From an uncultured Bacteroidales bacterium (GTDB taxonomy: Bacteria; Bacteroidota; Bacteroidia; Bacteroidales; Barnesiellaceae), in assembly GCA_949298955.1 (NCBI GenBank), contig CASFYQ010000013.1, positions 697-50,919 of the forward strand: a DNA stretch of 50,223 nt, in the 5' to 3' direction. Below are positions 23,910 to 32,911 of the stretch, one piece after another. The notes beneath the pieces are model-generated. The model saw only the letters and a list, made by a program, of their open reading frames with translations, had not been told where the DNA came from and ran no database searches. The position numbers and the translations under genes are program-made. Each line of letters opens with the position of its first letter. Within the stretch, counting starts at the first letter, position 1.

Positions 23910-26900
23910 TTATTGCCCGGTGACGCACAGTTTCTTCGAACGGGTGGCTTCGTGCTCGTTGTCGGTCGAGATGATGGCTTTGTAGAGGTAGATTCCGCCA
24001 GGAACCCGGCGACCGCTACTGTCGGTCAAATCCCAGTTGACGGGGTAGGAGCGGTACATGTCGGAGAGTCCCCGGCCGGTGTATCGCCATACCTCTGTGC
24101 CCATGAGGTTGTAGACCGATATGGTGATGTTGATGATGGCGTCGGGGCGGTTGTGCCTGAGGTAGAAATTGGTCGATGAGCTGGCCGGGTTTTGGTCGGC
24201 ATACAGGTCGTAGATAACGGGTTTAAGCCCGGATTCTATGGTAAAGTAGATTTCGATTTCCGACGAGTTGTTTTCGGTATCCCATACTTTCAGCCGCAGG
24301 GTGTGCTCGCCTTCGCTCAGGTTGCTCAACGGGTAGTTGATGTAGCCTCGGCCGAAATCGTTGATGGCGGGGTCGAAATAGGACGACACGTCGGTATAGA
24401 TGGTTTGGTTGTCGAGGACGACTGTCATCTGATGGCCTATGCCGGCATCGGAGATGTTGATGCCCGAGGGGTCATACACCTCGGCAATCAGCAGCGGCGA
24501 TTCGTTGACCACGTCGCCGTTCTGGAAATCCTCGGAATTTAGGAAAGCGTAGTAAATTTCGGGGCCGTCGAAATCGTCGTTGGAACTGTCGTTGAAGCCT
24601 CCCACGATAAAGTTCGATTCGTTGCCGCTGCCTTCTTGCTCCCGGTCGTTGTAGCAATAGAGGTTTATCAAGCCTTTGTCGTCGGCAAAGTTAATCTCTC
24701 TGGGTACTCTGAATGAGATTTCGAATTGTCCGCCCACGATAGAATCCTTCCCGACATAGAGGCGGTTGCTTCGTTCCGAAAATTCGAACACTTTGCCCGC
24801 CTCGCCGCCGTATCCGTGGGTGACTACCGGGATTTCCGAGTCGTAGACCGTGGGGCAGATGATGCCGTTGTAGTCGGTTGCTTTTTGGCCTTCCGGGGTA
24901 TAGATTTCGCCCTTGATGGTCACCGAGTCGCGCGCCTGTATGGTGGGGGTCGTTTGGGTGATGTCGTATCCGTTTATCTCGGTGACTTTGATTTGATAAT
25001 CGGGATATACCAGTCTCAGAGCCGGATCGCCCAGCAGGGTATAGTTGAGCTTATTGCTGTCGGTTTGCTGGATGCTGCATTTGGCTTCGCGCAGGATGTC
25101 GCCCAATCGGGGATATTCGAAATTTTCGTCTTTGCTGAATATCTGTCGGGCCACGCCGGTATTGAGGTAATGGTTGTCGCTGATGTACACTACCCGGGTC
25201 GTGGTAATGAGAGCGATACCGCCGCCGCTGGGGTTGAGGCATAGGATTTCGCCACCCGAGGTATCCTCGTGGTCATATCGTCCGAAATCGCAGGTAGCTG
25301 TGATAAAGAGAGGCAGCCGTTTCAGGTACATGGATTGTATGTCGGTGATGTTGAGGAGGTTTTCGTGGGTCCAGGCTACGGTGCTGCCGTGCCCTATGTA
25401 GTCGACAACGAGAACACCGTCGTCGAGCACCTGGAATAGTTTCTTTTTGGCAGTGGGGTAGGTTCGTCCGGTCGAGGTAATCTCGGCAGTATAGGCATCG
25501 GTGTAGATTTTATTGATGAAACAGTGGGCGTCGCTGTTCTCGAATATCGAGCAAATATCCTCGGCCTGTTGCATGTGAATGGCGTTGTTCTCGTCGTCGG
25601 CCACGACACACACTTGATTTTTCCAGGGGCCTTTGTCGGTGTTGGCCACGTAGTTTTGCAGTTTGGAGACCACGTCCTTGGCTTCCTGTTCGCTCTTCAC
25701 GGGCAGCCGTCCCACACTCACGCGCAGCTTGTCGGCGGCGATGCGTGAGCCCGAGTTGTCGTCGAGGAACCCGAAATAGTCGTCGGTCGTATAGGAGCTG
25801 CGCTCGTCGTTACCGCTTCCGTGCTGGTAGGTGAGCAGGGTGGGATAGGTCACATATTTGCCGGATTCGCCTATCTTGCGGTTGTCGTAGAGGCCTTTGC
25901 CGAAGAGCAACAGGTAGAGTTGTTTGCCGTTGATGCCGCCCTCGCGGTCGAAAAACATCTTCATCAGCCGGCGGTAGGCGGTGGCATCGGGGGTTCCCGA
26001 CGAAAATTCGTTGAAAACTCGGGTGTGTTCGATGACGGCTACTTCCATACCGTCGAGCTCGCTGTGCAGCCGGGCGATGCTTTGGGCATAGTCGAGGTAC
26101 TCTTTGGGGGAGAGGATTATCATGTCGGGGGTAGCCATGCCGTGCAGATTCTGGTTGGCAACGGTCTCGACGAACGTGACCGAGGTGGCGGTCGCCTGGT
26201 CGTCGAAGGCGATATACTCTTCGTGAGCTTTCGAGGGGACAAATCGAGCGTTGTTGCCGTTCACGACGGGGGTGATGGCTATGGGGTTCAGCGGGTCGGT
26301 AATGTCCCAGATGTGGGTGGTCGAGGTGTAACCGGGCAGGCTGTAACAGCTGTTTTGGGGAACCTGTTTCAGCCGGAACTGGATACTGCCGTTGTAGAGT
26401 TGCAGTTTGCGCTTGTAGTTGAAGCGGAAATAGTCGAGCCGGGCCAGCGAGAGGCTTCCCCCGTTTTGCCGGAAGAGGAGGGAGAAGGCGAGTTCTTCGC
26501 TGTCGAGGTCGAGCTCTTTGAGGGTCGAGGTGGCCTTGAAGAACTCGTAGGAACTTTCTGAACCGGCCGCGATATTGTCGGTCGAACTCTCGGGCAGAGT
26601 TTGCCCTTGGTAGGTGAAAACGAGTTTGCCGGTTCCTCCTACCACCTTGGCGGCGAATGCCGTGCGTAGTTTCACGGGCTCGGAGTTGTCTACGCCGGGC
26701 AGTTCGAAGGTAAAGTTATGCGAGGTCGTGTAACGGAAATCTTCGCCCAGAAAAGTGCGTCCGGTGCCACCGGGCGAGTAGCTGTCTTTTTCGTATACGG
26801 CATGCTCGTCGAACGATGTGATGTCGGTCATGCCGGCCGTGGCACCCCCGTCGCGCTTGGACAAGGTTGCCGTTGCGTCTTTGCTGTCGGTGAGGAAATA

Positions 26901-27344
26901 ATACCCGGCTGTCGAGTAGGTATTTTGCGTGTGGTCATACTCTTGCGTCTTCTCGTTGAAGCTCCACGACACGGGTCCTTGTGCGTAAAAAAGAATTTTG
27001 GAGCCGGTATCGACGATGGGTATTTGGTTGAGGTCGTCGATGTCGTCGTGAGAGAAGGTCTCGGGCAGCATGGCGCCGCCATATCCGAATACGGTCACGG
27101 CCGAGGGATTGGAAAAGCCCCATTTGGAGAGTTCGCGGTAGGTGATTTGGTGGATTCCCGATTCGTAGACGGCTATTTTTACCCACAGTCCGTCGGCCAG
27201 TTGCGACCGCGAGGCGTAGTGGCTGGCGTTGAGCGCCCACAGCGGGCCCGTCGTCAGCAGGACGAGACTCATACATAGCCACCGCCGCAACCGGGCGAAA
27301 AAGCGGGACGGATATATGGTATGGTGTGGTGTGATAGCTTTCAT
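23910..27344 (-). CDS. porU: Type IX secretion system sortase PorU
   Basis: This encodes 1144 residues, the usual length. A signal peptide is followed by an N-terminal pro-like region (WVKIAVYESGIHQITYRELSKWG) and the gingipain-type C25 peptidase domain. The catalytic His652 (YIGHGSTVAW) and Cys685 (TATCDFGRYDH) are both present. LLLFGKGLYDN and LGDPALRLVYPDY are further landmarks. The C-terminus ends in a T9SS-type domain (NLMGTEVWRYTG, VPGGIYLYKAI). PorU cleaves sorting domains from cargo and attaches anionic LPS in the outer membrane, working with PorV encoded at 20,247. Its promoter box overlaps that of the opposite gene at 27,472. Confidence 0.93.
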   Translation of the reverse strand: MKAITPHHTIYPSRFFARLRRWLCMSLVLLTTGPLWALNASHYASRSQLADGLWVKIAVYESGIHQITYRELSKWGFSNPSAVTVFGYGGAMLPETFSHDDIDDLNQIPIVDTGSKILFYAQGPVSWSFNEKTQEYDHTQNTYSTAGYYFLTDSKDATATLSKRDGGATAGMTDITSFDEHAVYEKDSYSPGGTGRTFLGEDFRYTTSHNFTFELPGVDNSEPVKLRTAFAAKVVGGTGKLVFTYQGQTLPESSTDNIAAGSESSYEFFKATSTLKELDLDSEELAFSLLFRQNGGSLSLARLDYFRFNYKRKLQLYNGSIQFRLKQVPQNSCYSLPGYTSTTHIWDITDPLNPIAITPVVNGNNARFVPSKAHEEYIAFDDQATATSVTFVETVANQNLHGMATPDMIILSPKEYLDYAQSIARLHSELDGMEVAVIEHTRVFNEFSSGTPDATAYRRLMKMFFDREGGINGKQLYLLLFGKGLYDNRKIGESGKYVTYPTLLTYQHGSGNDERSSYTTDDYFGFLDDNSGSRIAADKLRVSVGRLPVKSEQEAKDVVSKLQNYVANTDKGPWKNQVCVVADDENNAIHMQQAEDICSIFENSDAHCFINKIYTDAYTAEITSTGRTYPTAKKKLFQVLDDGVLVVDYIGHGSTVAWTHENLLNITDIQSMYLKRLPLFITATCDFGRYDHEDTSGGEILCLNPSGGGIALITTTRVVYISDNHYLNTGVARQIFSKDENFEYPRLGDILREAKCSIQQTDSNKLNYTLLGDPALRLVYPDYQIKVTEINGYDITQTTPTIQARDSVTIKGEIYTPEGQKATDYNGIICPTVYDSEIPVVTHGYGGEAGKVFEFSERSNRLYVGKDSIVGGQFEISFRVPREINFADDKGLINLYCYNDREQEGSGNESNFIVGGFNDSSNDDFDGPEIYYAFLNSEDFQNGDVVNESPLLIAEVYDPSGINISDAGIGHQMTVVLDNQTIYTDVSSYFDPAINDFGRGYINYPLSNLSEGEHTLRLKVWDTENNSSEIEIYFTIESGLKPVIYDLYADQNPASSSTNFYLRHNRPDAIINITISVYNLMGTEVWRYTGRGLSDMYRSYPVNWDLTDSSGRRVPGGIYLYKAIISTDNEHEATRSKKLCVTGQ

Positions 27345-27401
27345 CGTATTCTATATAACGGGGGATTTGCCCGATTATTGCTACTCCCGAAAGAATCGCG
27401 G

Positions 27402-27433
27402 TTTGTTTTGTGTCGGTAACTTTGCTATATTTG
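27402..27433 (+). promoter_or_regulatory. Promoter of the SUI1/addA-like operon
   Basis: TTTG at 27402-27405, a 20-bp spacer and TATATTTG at 27426-27433 match the Bacteroidota consensus in full. The start is expected near 27440, about 32 nt before the gene at 27472. Confidence 0.7.
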
Positions 27434-27437
27434 GGAA

Positions 27438-27445
27438 CAAATATA
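27438..27445 (-). promoter_or_regulatory. -7 promoter box of porU, facing the SUI1 promoter
   Basis: The minus strand reads TATATTTG. Together with the plus-strand box it forms TATATTTG-GGAA-CAAATATA, a perfect 8-bp inverted repeat with a 4-bp spacer. A porU start would be near 27431, inside the opposite -7 box. Confidence 0.6.
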
Positions 27446-27471
27446 AACATTGGTGAGATAAATTTACAGAG

Positions 27472-27816
27472 ATGAAAAAAAATAATGACTGGAAGGATCG
27501 ATTGAATATTGTCTATTCGACCAATCCCGACTTTAAATTCGAGACCGGGGAGGAGACCGAACCCGATACGTTGGAACCGGCGAAACAACAGTTGCGCATA
27601 TCGCTCGACAAGCGTAACCGCAACGGGAAATCGGTGACGCTCATTACCGGTTTTGTGGGTGCGGCCGATGACCTGCATGCGCTGGCCAAGAAATTGAAGA
27701 CCAAGTGTGGTGTGGGAGGATCGGACAAGGACGGTGAGATTCTGATACAGGGCGATTTCCGTCAGAAGGTGTTGGATATATTGTTGTCCGAAGGGTATCG
27801 TGCCCGCATCGTTTAG
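27472..27816 (+). CDS. SUI1/YciH-family translation initiation factor-like protein
   Basis: This encodes 114 residues. After a charged N-terminal tail the SUI1 fold is clear: LRISLDKRNRNGKSVTLITGF, then LAKKLKTKCGVGGSDKDGEILIQGD and VLDILLSEGYRARIV. The GGSxKDGEIxIQGD motif is the family hallmark. It is related to eukaryotic eIF1 and E. coli YciH, which affect start-codon fidelity; its job in Bacteroidota is not established. The next gene begins 15 bp later in the same direction, so the two are probably one operon. Confidence 0.9.
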   Translation: MKKNNDWKDRLNIVYSTNPDFKFETGEETEPDTLEPAKQQLRISLDKRNRNGKSVTLITGFVGAADDLHALAKKLKTKCGVGGSDKDGEILIQGDFRQKVLDILLSEGYRARIV

Positions 27817-27830
27817 GGAAGGAGGCTTCT

Positions 27831-30800
27831 ATGTTGCACATTTACAAGGCATCGGCCGGGTCGGGGAAGACCTATACCCTCACGCTCGAATATATAAAAC
27901 TGCTGTTGGGTTATCGCGATGAGGAGGGGTGCTATCGTATCTATCGCAAGAGCGACTCGGCCCACCGGCGCATTTTGGCCGTGACCTTTACCAACAAGGC
28001 TACCGAGGAGATGAAACACCGCATTGTCGCTCAACTCGACCTGCTGGCTCATCATACCGAACGGTCGCCCTATCTGAACGATCTGACCCGGCTCTTTGGG
28101 TGCGATGCCGCTCGGGTACAGGCTACGGCTGCCGAGACGCTGTATGTGCTGCTGCACGATTTCTCCTATTTTAATATCAGTACCATCGACCGTTTCTTCC
28201 AGCAGGTGTTGCGCAATTTTACCCGCGAGGTGGGATTGCAGGGGAGTTTTGAGGTTGAAATGGACAACGATTTTGTGACCGCTTCGGCTATCGACCGCAT
28301 GTACTCCGACCTCTCGGACGAAGACCAGAAGGGGTTGCTCAACTGGTTGGTGCATTATGCCGAGGAGCGCATCGAGTCGGGCAACTGGTGGAGTCTGGGT
28401 AGCCGTTCGAAGCGAAAGGACGACTTGCGCGAACTGGCCGGAGAGTTGTCGAAAGAGAATTACAAGTTTTACCGCGAGTCGATATTGGAGCAAATCAAGG
28501 ATAAAACCATACTCGACCGCTATTTGCGCGAGATGCGGCGGGTGAAGAGCGAGTTTGAATCGCTTTTGCGCGAGTTGGGCGAGACGGCCCGGTCGGTTCT
28601 CGCCCGCTATGGGGTGCCGGCCGACCGCTTCAAAGGCAAGAGCCATTCGTGGGCTTTCTATTTCGGCAAGCTGGCCGGCGGTAAATGCGACCCGCCTGCC
28701 CAGACGTTCAGGGACAATATCGATAATCGCGACAACTGGTTTGTCAAAAACGGCCAACCCGAGTGCCTCGATGCGCTCTATGCCGAACTCAACCCGGTGA
28801 TGCGGGCTATCGACGATGCTTTCGGGGAGCCTTATGTGCGCTACAATACGGCGGTGCAGAGTTCGAAATATATCTATGCTCTGGGTATTCTGGTCGATAT
28901 AGACCGGCGCATCGAGGCGTATGAGCGGGAGCACAACGTGCTGTTGCTTTCCGATACGGCGGGGATTCTCAACGAGGTAATCAGTGAGAACGATGCCCCC
29001 TTTATCTATGAGAAGATAGGTACGCGGGTGAACCATTTCATGATTGACGAGTTTCAAGATACCTCCAACCTGCAATGGCGCAACTTTGCTCCGCTCATTG
29101 GCGAGAGCCTCAGCCACAATCACACCGACCTGATTGTGGGCGATGTGAAACAGAGTATTTATCGGTGGCGCAATTCCGACTGGTCGCTGCTCAACGAGGG
29201 AGTCCAGTCGCGGTTCCGTCCGTCGCAGTACAGCGAGAAATCGATGGATACCAACTATCGCAGCTGTGCCCGGGTGGTGGAGTTCAATAACCTCATTTTC
29301 GGCGAAGCGGCCGAGCGTCTGCAACAGGCGTTGGAGCGCGAAATCGAGGAATCGGCCCTGGTTCCCGGCGGCTTCGAGGTGAAGGTGCGCAAGGCCTATG
29401 CCGATATAGAGCAGCAGGTGTGCGCTTCGAACCGTTCGCGGGGAGGTCGTGTGTCGGTGACGATGTGGGAGGCCGACGATTTCGACGAAGAGGTTTTGTC
29501 GCGCCTCCCCGATTTGTTGCGCGATTTGCAAGATCGGGGCTATTCGCCCGGCGATATAACTTTTCTCACGCGGAGGGCCAAAGAGGGGACCTTGTTGGTC
29601 GATTTTCTGCTGCGTCTCAACGCCGCGAATACCGATGCTCGATATCGATATGATGTCATTTCGAGCGAGTCGTTGCTTGTCAAGAACTCGCCGGTCATCG
29701 GGCTGCTGATAGGAATTTTGCGTTATATACAGAATCCGTCGGACGAGTTGACCCGGGTGATGGCTGTATATGAATATAACCGGCAGAAGCAGGGCGATGC
29801 CGACGATAGTGCCGCCATGCTTGCTTATTTTGAGAACAGGGATAACATGGGGCTGCATCTCGACGACGATTTCAGGGTTTTTATCGAGAGTGTGCGTAAA
29901 GAGCCTCTGTTTGAGATGTGCGAACGCATTCTCTCCCGCTTTGTCCAAGATGGAGACGGGGGCGAGCGTATTTATATACAGGCATTCCAAGACTATGTGC
30001 TGGATTATTGTCGCTCTCATGCGGCCGATCTGGCGTCGTTTCTTGCCTGGTGGGACGACAATGAAGACAAGCTCTCGGTAACTACTCCGCAGGAGCAGGA
30101 TGCCATGCGGGTGATGACAATACACAAGTCGAAGGGGTTGGAGTTCAAGGTGGTGATAATCCCGTTTTGCAACTGGCTGCTCGATCACCCAGGCGAGAAG
30201 ACGAATTTTATCTGGTGCCGCACGCAGGGAGAGCCTTTCTCGCAGATTCCCGTATTGCCGGTGCGTTATAGCAAATCTTTGGCCAAGACCTATTATGCGA
30301 CCGAGTATTTCGATGAGAAGATGCACGCCTATATCGACAACCTCAATGTGGCTTATGTGGCCTTTACCCGGGCCAGCGAGGAGTTGCATGTTTTTGCGCC
30401 GGCCTTGAAAAACCGGGCGAAGCGGGAGAGCACGGGCAGCATATCGGCGTTGCTGAACGAGATACTCTTTCCCGATGGTGGCGACGGGGGCGATTTGCAC
30501 TATGAATCGGGGTGCGACTGGCGGGCCGAGAAACCGGTTGCGGATTCTCGTGCCGGGTCGAGGGAGTTGTCGGGGGTATATCGCTCTGTCGAGCCGGGCA
30601 ATCGGCTGCACTTGCGTTTGCAGGGCAAGGGGGTGTTTGGCGAAGGACACGATCGGGCCTACGGGACTCTTATGCACCGTATTTTGAGCGAGGTGGATAC
30701 AACCGACCGGCTCGACGAGACGGTGGCCGCTTTTGTCCGGACCGGCGAACTGTCGGTGGCCGAGGCTGCCGACACGCTGGCAAAGCTGCGGGGGTGGCTC

Positions 30801-31076
30801 GCCGACGAGCGGGTGAAGCCGTGGTTCCTGCCCGGCACGAAGGTGTGGAGCGAGCGGGAAATCTTGCAGGCCGACGGCTCGTTCTATCGCCCCGACCGAG
30901 TAATCGAGACCCCCGACGGGGTGGTGGTGGTCGACTACAAGTTCGGTAACGTCGAGCGGTCGTCCTACAAGAAACAGGTGCGCACCTATATGAATCTTAT
31001 CGGCGAGATGGGATATGCCCGGGTATCGGGCTTTATTTGGTATCTCTCCCTGGGAAAGATAGAGCCGGTGGCGTAA
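27831..31076 (+). CDS. AddA/RecB-like ATP-dependent helicase-nuclease
   Basis: This encodes 1081 residues with all superfamily 1A motifs: Walker A KASAGSGKT (residues 6-14), motif Ia VTFTNKATEEM, motif II IDEFQDTS (about 405), motif III VGDVKQSIYRWR, motif V MTIHKSKGLEFKVV and motif VI YVAFTRASEEL (about 840). The C-terminal RecB-type nuclease shows GTLMHRIL, then PDRVIE (about 1022) and VVDYKFG (about 1037), the D...DxK metal-binding set. So both motor and nuclease appear active. It would process DNA double-strand ends for recombination. No AddB/RecC-like partner is adjacent, which is unusual if it works as an AddAB pair. Confidence 0.88.
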   Translation: MLHIYKASAGSGKTYTLTLEYIKLLLGYRDEEGCYRIYRKSDSAHRRILAVTFTNKATEEMKHRIVAQLDLLAHHTERSPYLNDLTRLFGCDAARVQATAAETLYVLLHDFSYFNISTIDRFFQQVLRNFTREVGLQGSFEVEMDNDFVTASAIDRMYSDLSDEDQKGLLNWLVHYAEERIESGNWWSLGSRSKRKDDLRELAGELSKENYKFYRESILEQIKDKTILDRYLREMRRVKSEFESLLRELGETARSVLARYGVPADRFKGKSHSWAFYFGKLAGGKCDPPAQTFRDNIDNRDNWFVKNGQPECLDALYAELNPVMRAIDDAFGEPYVRYNTAVQSSKYIYALGILVDIDRRIEAYEREHNVLLLSDTAGILNEVISENDAPFIYEKIGTRVNHFMIDEFQDTSNLQWRNFAPLIGESLSHNHTDLIVGDVKQSIYRWRNSDWSLLNEGVQSRFRPSQYSEKSMDTNYRSCARVVEFNNLIFGEAAERLQQALEREIEESALVPGGFEVKVRKAYADIEQQVCASNRSRGGRVSVTMWEADDFDEEVLSRLPDLLRDLQDRGYSPGDITFLTRRAKEGTLLVDFLLRLNAANTDARYRYDVISSESLLVKNSPVIGLLIGILRYIQNPSDELTRVMAVYEYNRQKQGDADDSAAMLAYFENRDNMGLHLDDDFRVFIESVRKEPLFEMCERILSRFVQDGDGGERIYIQAFQDYVLDYCRSHAADLASFLAWWDDNEDKLSVTTPQEQDAMRVMTIHKSKGLEFKVVIIPFCNWLLDHPGEKTNFIWCRTQGEPFSQIPVLPVRYSKSLAKTYYATEYFDEKMHAYIDNLNVAYVAFTRASEELHVFAPALKNRAKRESTGSISALLNEILFPDGGDGGDLHYESGCDWRAEKPVADSRAGSRELSGVYRSVEPGNRLHLRLQGKGVFGEGHDRAYGTLMHRILSEVDTTDRLDETVAAFVRTGELSVAEAADTLAKLRGWLADERVKPWFLPGTKVWSEREILQADGSFYRPDRVIETPDGVVVVDYKFGNVERSSYKKQVRTYMNLIGEMGYARVSGFIWYLSLGKIEPVA

Positions 31077-31119
31077 ATAGCTTCTTCGGTTTTTGGATAT
31101 ACCGAATAAAAGGCAGAAC

Positions 31120-31148
31120 TTTGCCGAGGAGTTATATATATAATTGTG
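31120..31148 (+). promoter_or_regulatory. Possible promoter of the PAP2 gene
   Basis: TTTG (31120-31123) and TAATTGTG (31141-31148) have roughly the right spacing (17 bp), but the -7 box has one mismatch to TAnnTTTG. The start codon follows 16 bp later. Confidence 0.3.
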
Positions 31149-31164
31149 CTAATAGCTTGACATT

Positions 31165-32481
31165 ATGAAATTCATTACCGGATTTTTGATTGCGGCCGTT
31201 CTGGCTGTATCGGTATTGCCTTGCAGGGCCGAGGCTCCTTTTGCACCGGCCGTCGATAGCGATACGCTGGTCGATTTGCGACCGCTCAACTCGTGGCAAC
31301 GCTTCAACCGGAAGGTCGATAAGTTCACCTCGACCAAAGGTTTCCAGATGACTTATGTGGGGGTGCCGCTGGTGGTTGCCGGTGTGGCTACCATACCGGG
31401 ACGCGAACGGTTCCGCCAGTTGCGCAACGACTATGTGCCCAAGTTTAAATATGAGTATGACAATTACCTGCAATATGCTCCGGCCGTGGTGATGCTGGGG
31501 TTGAAGGGCTTCGGGGTGGAGAGTCGCAGTTCGTGGGGCCGTATGCTGGTTTCCGATGCCTTCTCGGCAGCCATTATGGCTACGGTGGTCAACACGATTA
31601 AATACACGGCTCATGTGCAGCGTCCCGATGGGAGCAATTACAAGTCGTTCCCCTCGGGCCATACGGCTACGGCTTTTATGACAGCCACGATGATGCACAA
31701 GGAGTATGGCGACCGCAGCCCGTGGTACAGTATTTCGGCTTTTACGGTGGCGGCGGTGACGGGAGTGAGCCGTCAGTTGAACAACCGCCACTGGATTTCC
31801 GATGTGCTGGCCGGTGCCGGTATCGGTATTCTCTCGACCGAGTTGGGCTATTATTTGGCCGATTTGATTTTTAAGGATAAGGGGTTGAATTTCGATTCGC
31901 CTCGTTACTATCCCTTGTTGGAGAAGCCCTCGTTCGTGGGACTTTATATGGGATTTTCTTCGGGTTTGGGCAGTATAGGCTTGGGCAACGGCATGAAACT
32001 GAATACCGGCATAGGCAGCCGTATAGGTGTGGAAGGGGCCTATTTCTTCAACAAATACATCGGTTGCGGCGCTTTGGCTACGGTGTCGAATATCCCGGTT
32101 TCGCTCAATACCCGGCCCGATGCCGCTCTCGACCCCATCGACGAGGGGCGGGCGATGGCCGGTGTCTATGTGCAGTATCCCTGTACGAGCCGATGGTCGC
32201 TGGGGTGCAAGGCTCTGGCCGGATATAACTATATACCGTCGAATACTCTCGGTTGCGAAGGAATCGAGTTTGAACGCGACGGTTTCGTGTGGAGTGCGGG
32301 AGTTTCGATAGGTTATGTGATGAAGCGCAATTTCGGGGCCCGGTTCTTCTGCGACTACACCTCGACCTCGGCCTCATACAGCCTGTTGTCCTCGCAAGAG
32401 TTGGGCATTATGGCGTCGCGGTCGGGACACAGTGCCATTCATGCGCTCACCTGGGGAGCCTCGGCCAATATTCTGTTTTAG
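31165..32481 (+). CDS. PAP2-family membrane phosphatase with C-terminal extension
   Basis: This encodes 438 residues with a signal sequence (MKFITGFLIAAVLAVSVLPCRA). The PAP2 motifs are complete: KYTAHVQRP (KX6RP), FPSGHTATA (PSGH) and SRQLNNRHWISD (SRX5HX3D). These enzymes dephosphorylate lipid phosphates at the periplasmic side; lipid A 1- or 4'-phosphatase and undecaprenyl pyrophosphatase are the likely choices. Residues about 255-438 form a second, beta-rich part (MGFSSGLGSIGLGNGMKLNTGIG, GVYVQYPCTSRWSLGCKALAGY, terminal GASANILF) that resembles a small outer-membrane barrel. Such a PAP2-barrel fusion is known in Bacteroidota, but which step it serves is not visible. Confidence 0.85.
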   Translation: MKFITGFLIAAVLAVSVLPCRAEAPFAPAVDSDTLVDLRPLNSWQRFNRKVDKFTSTKGFQMTYVGVPLVVAGVATIPGRERFRQLRNDYVPKFKYEYDNYLQYAPAVVMLGLKGFGVESRSSWGRMLVSDAFSAAIMATVVNTIKYTAHVQRPDGSNYKSFPSGHTATAFMTATMMHKEYGDRSPWYSISAFTVAAVTGVSRQLNNRHWISDVLAGAGIGILSTELGYYLADLIFKDKGLNFDSPRYYPLLEKPSFVGLYMGFSSGLGSIGLGNGMKLNTGIGSRIGVEGAYFFNKYIGCGALATVSNIPVSLNTRPDAALDPIDEGRAMAGVYVQYPCTSRWSLGCKALAGYNYIPSNTLGCEGIEFERDGFVWSAGVSIGYVMKRNFGARFFCDYTSTSASYSLLSSQELGIMASRSGHSAIHALTWGASANILF

Positions 32482-32514
32482 GGGGAAGGCCGGGCAACCG
32501 GTAGAAAATAAGTC

Positions 32515-32546
32515 GGGGCCGTATCCATTGGATACAGCCCCGTTTC
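32515..32546. terminator. Bidirectional terminator between the PAP2 gene and rpmH
   Basis: GGGGC-GTATCC pairs with GGATAC-GCCCC around ATT, with T-rich sequence after it on the plus strand. It serves convergent genes. Confidence 0.7.
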
Positions 32547-32565
32547 TTATGTCGGATAGATTTTT

Positions 32566-32721
32566 TTAGAAAGGATGTCTTTCGTCCGAAACCGTCAATT
32601 TGGCACGACCTTTGGCGCGACGGCTGGCCAGTACGCGACGACCGTTTGCAGTAGACATTCTCAAACGGAATCCGTGTTTGTTAATTCTCTTTCTGTTAGA
32701 AGGTTGAAATGTTCTTTTCAT
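32566..32721 (-). CDS. rpmH: 50S ribosomal protein L34
   Basis: This encodes 51 residues on the minus strand, from the ATG at 32721 to the TAA at 32566-32568. It reads [20 protein letters not shown], then [24 protein letters not shown] and ends DERHPF. This is the conserved L34 sequence, with the PSNRKRxxxHGFRxRMxTxxGRxxLxxRRxKGR pattern unmistakable. It is part of the large ribosomal subunit. The C-terminal tail after KGRAKL is a few residues longer than in E. coli, as is usual in Bacteroidota. It lies convergent to the PAP2 gene and divergent from efp. dnaA and rnpA are not next to it, unlike in many bacteria. Confidence 0.97.
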   Translation of the reverse strand: MKRTFQPSNRKRINKHGFRLRMSTANGRRVLASRRAKGRAKLTVSDERHPF

Positions 32722-32763
32722 TGCCGTTATATTTTATCGTTATTATTCTTCATTTTCGGAGTG

Positions 32764-32771
32764 CAAAAATA
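32764..32771 (-). promoter_or_regulatory. -7 promoter box of rpmH
   Basis: The minus strand reads TATTTTTG followed by CACTCC, matching TAnnTTTG. It predicts a leader of about 35 nt. Confidence 0.6.
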
Positions 32772-32845
32772 GATACTTTTTTTTAATAAACCAAGAGATT
32801 GCCTTTTTTTGGGGATTTTCTTTTTGAGATTTTACCGATTTAGCT

Positions 32846-32853
32846 TACTTTTG
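32846..32853 (+). promoter_or_regulatory. -7 promoter box of efp
   Basis: TACTTTTG matches TAnnTTTG. The leader would be about 52 nt and A+T-rich. Confidence 0.6.
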
Positions 32854-32911
32854 TAGGCCGAAAGTTCAGAGACAAAGAATAATATAATCGAAATAATAAT
32901 ATAAGAGAAGT

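Noticed and set aside
27813..30677. Minus-strand open frame of 954 codons opposite the helicase-nuclease gene
   Set aside because: The plus strand carries a complete set of helicase and nuclease motifs. The antisense frame shows arginine/leucine/glutamine-rich noise with no family features and arises from G+C-rich codon usage.
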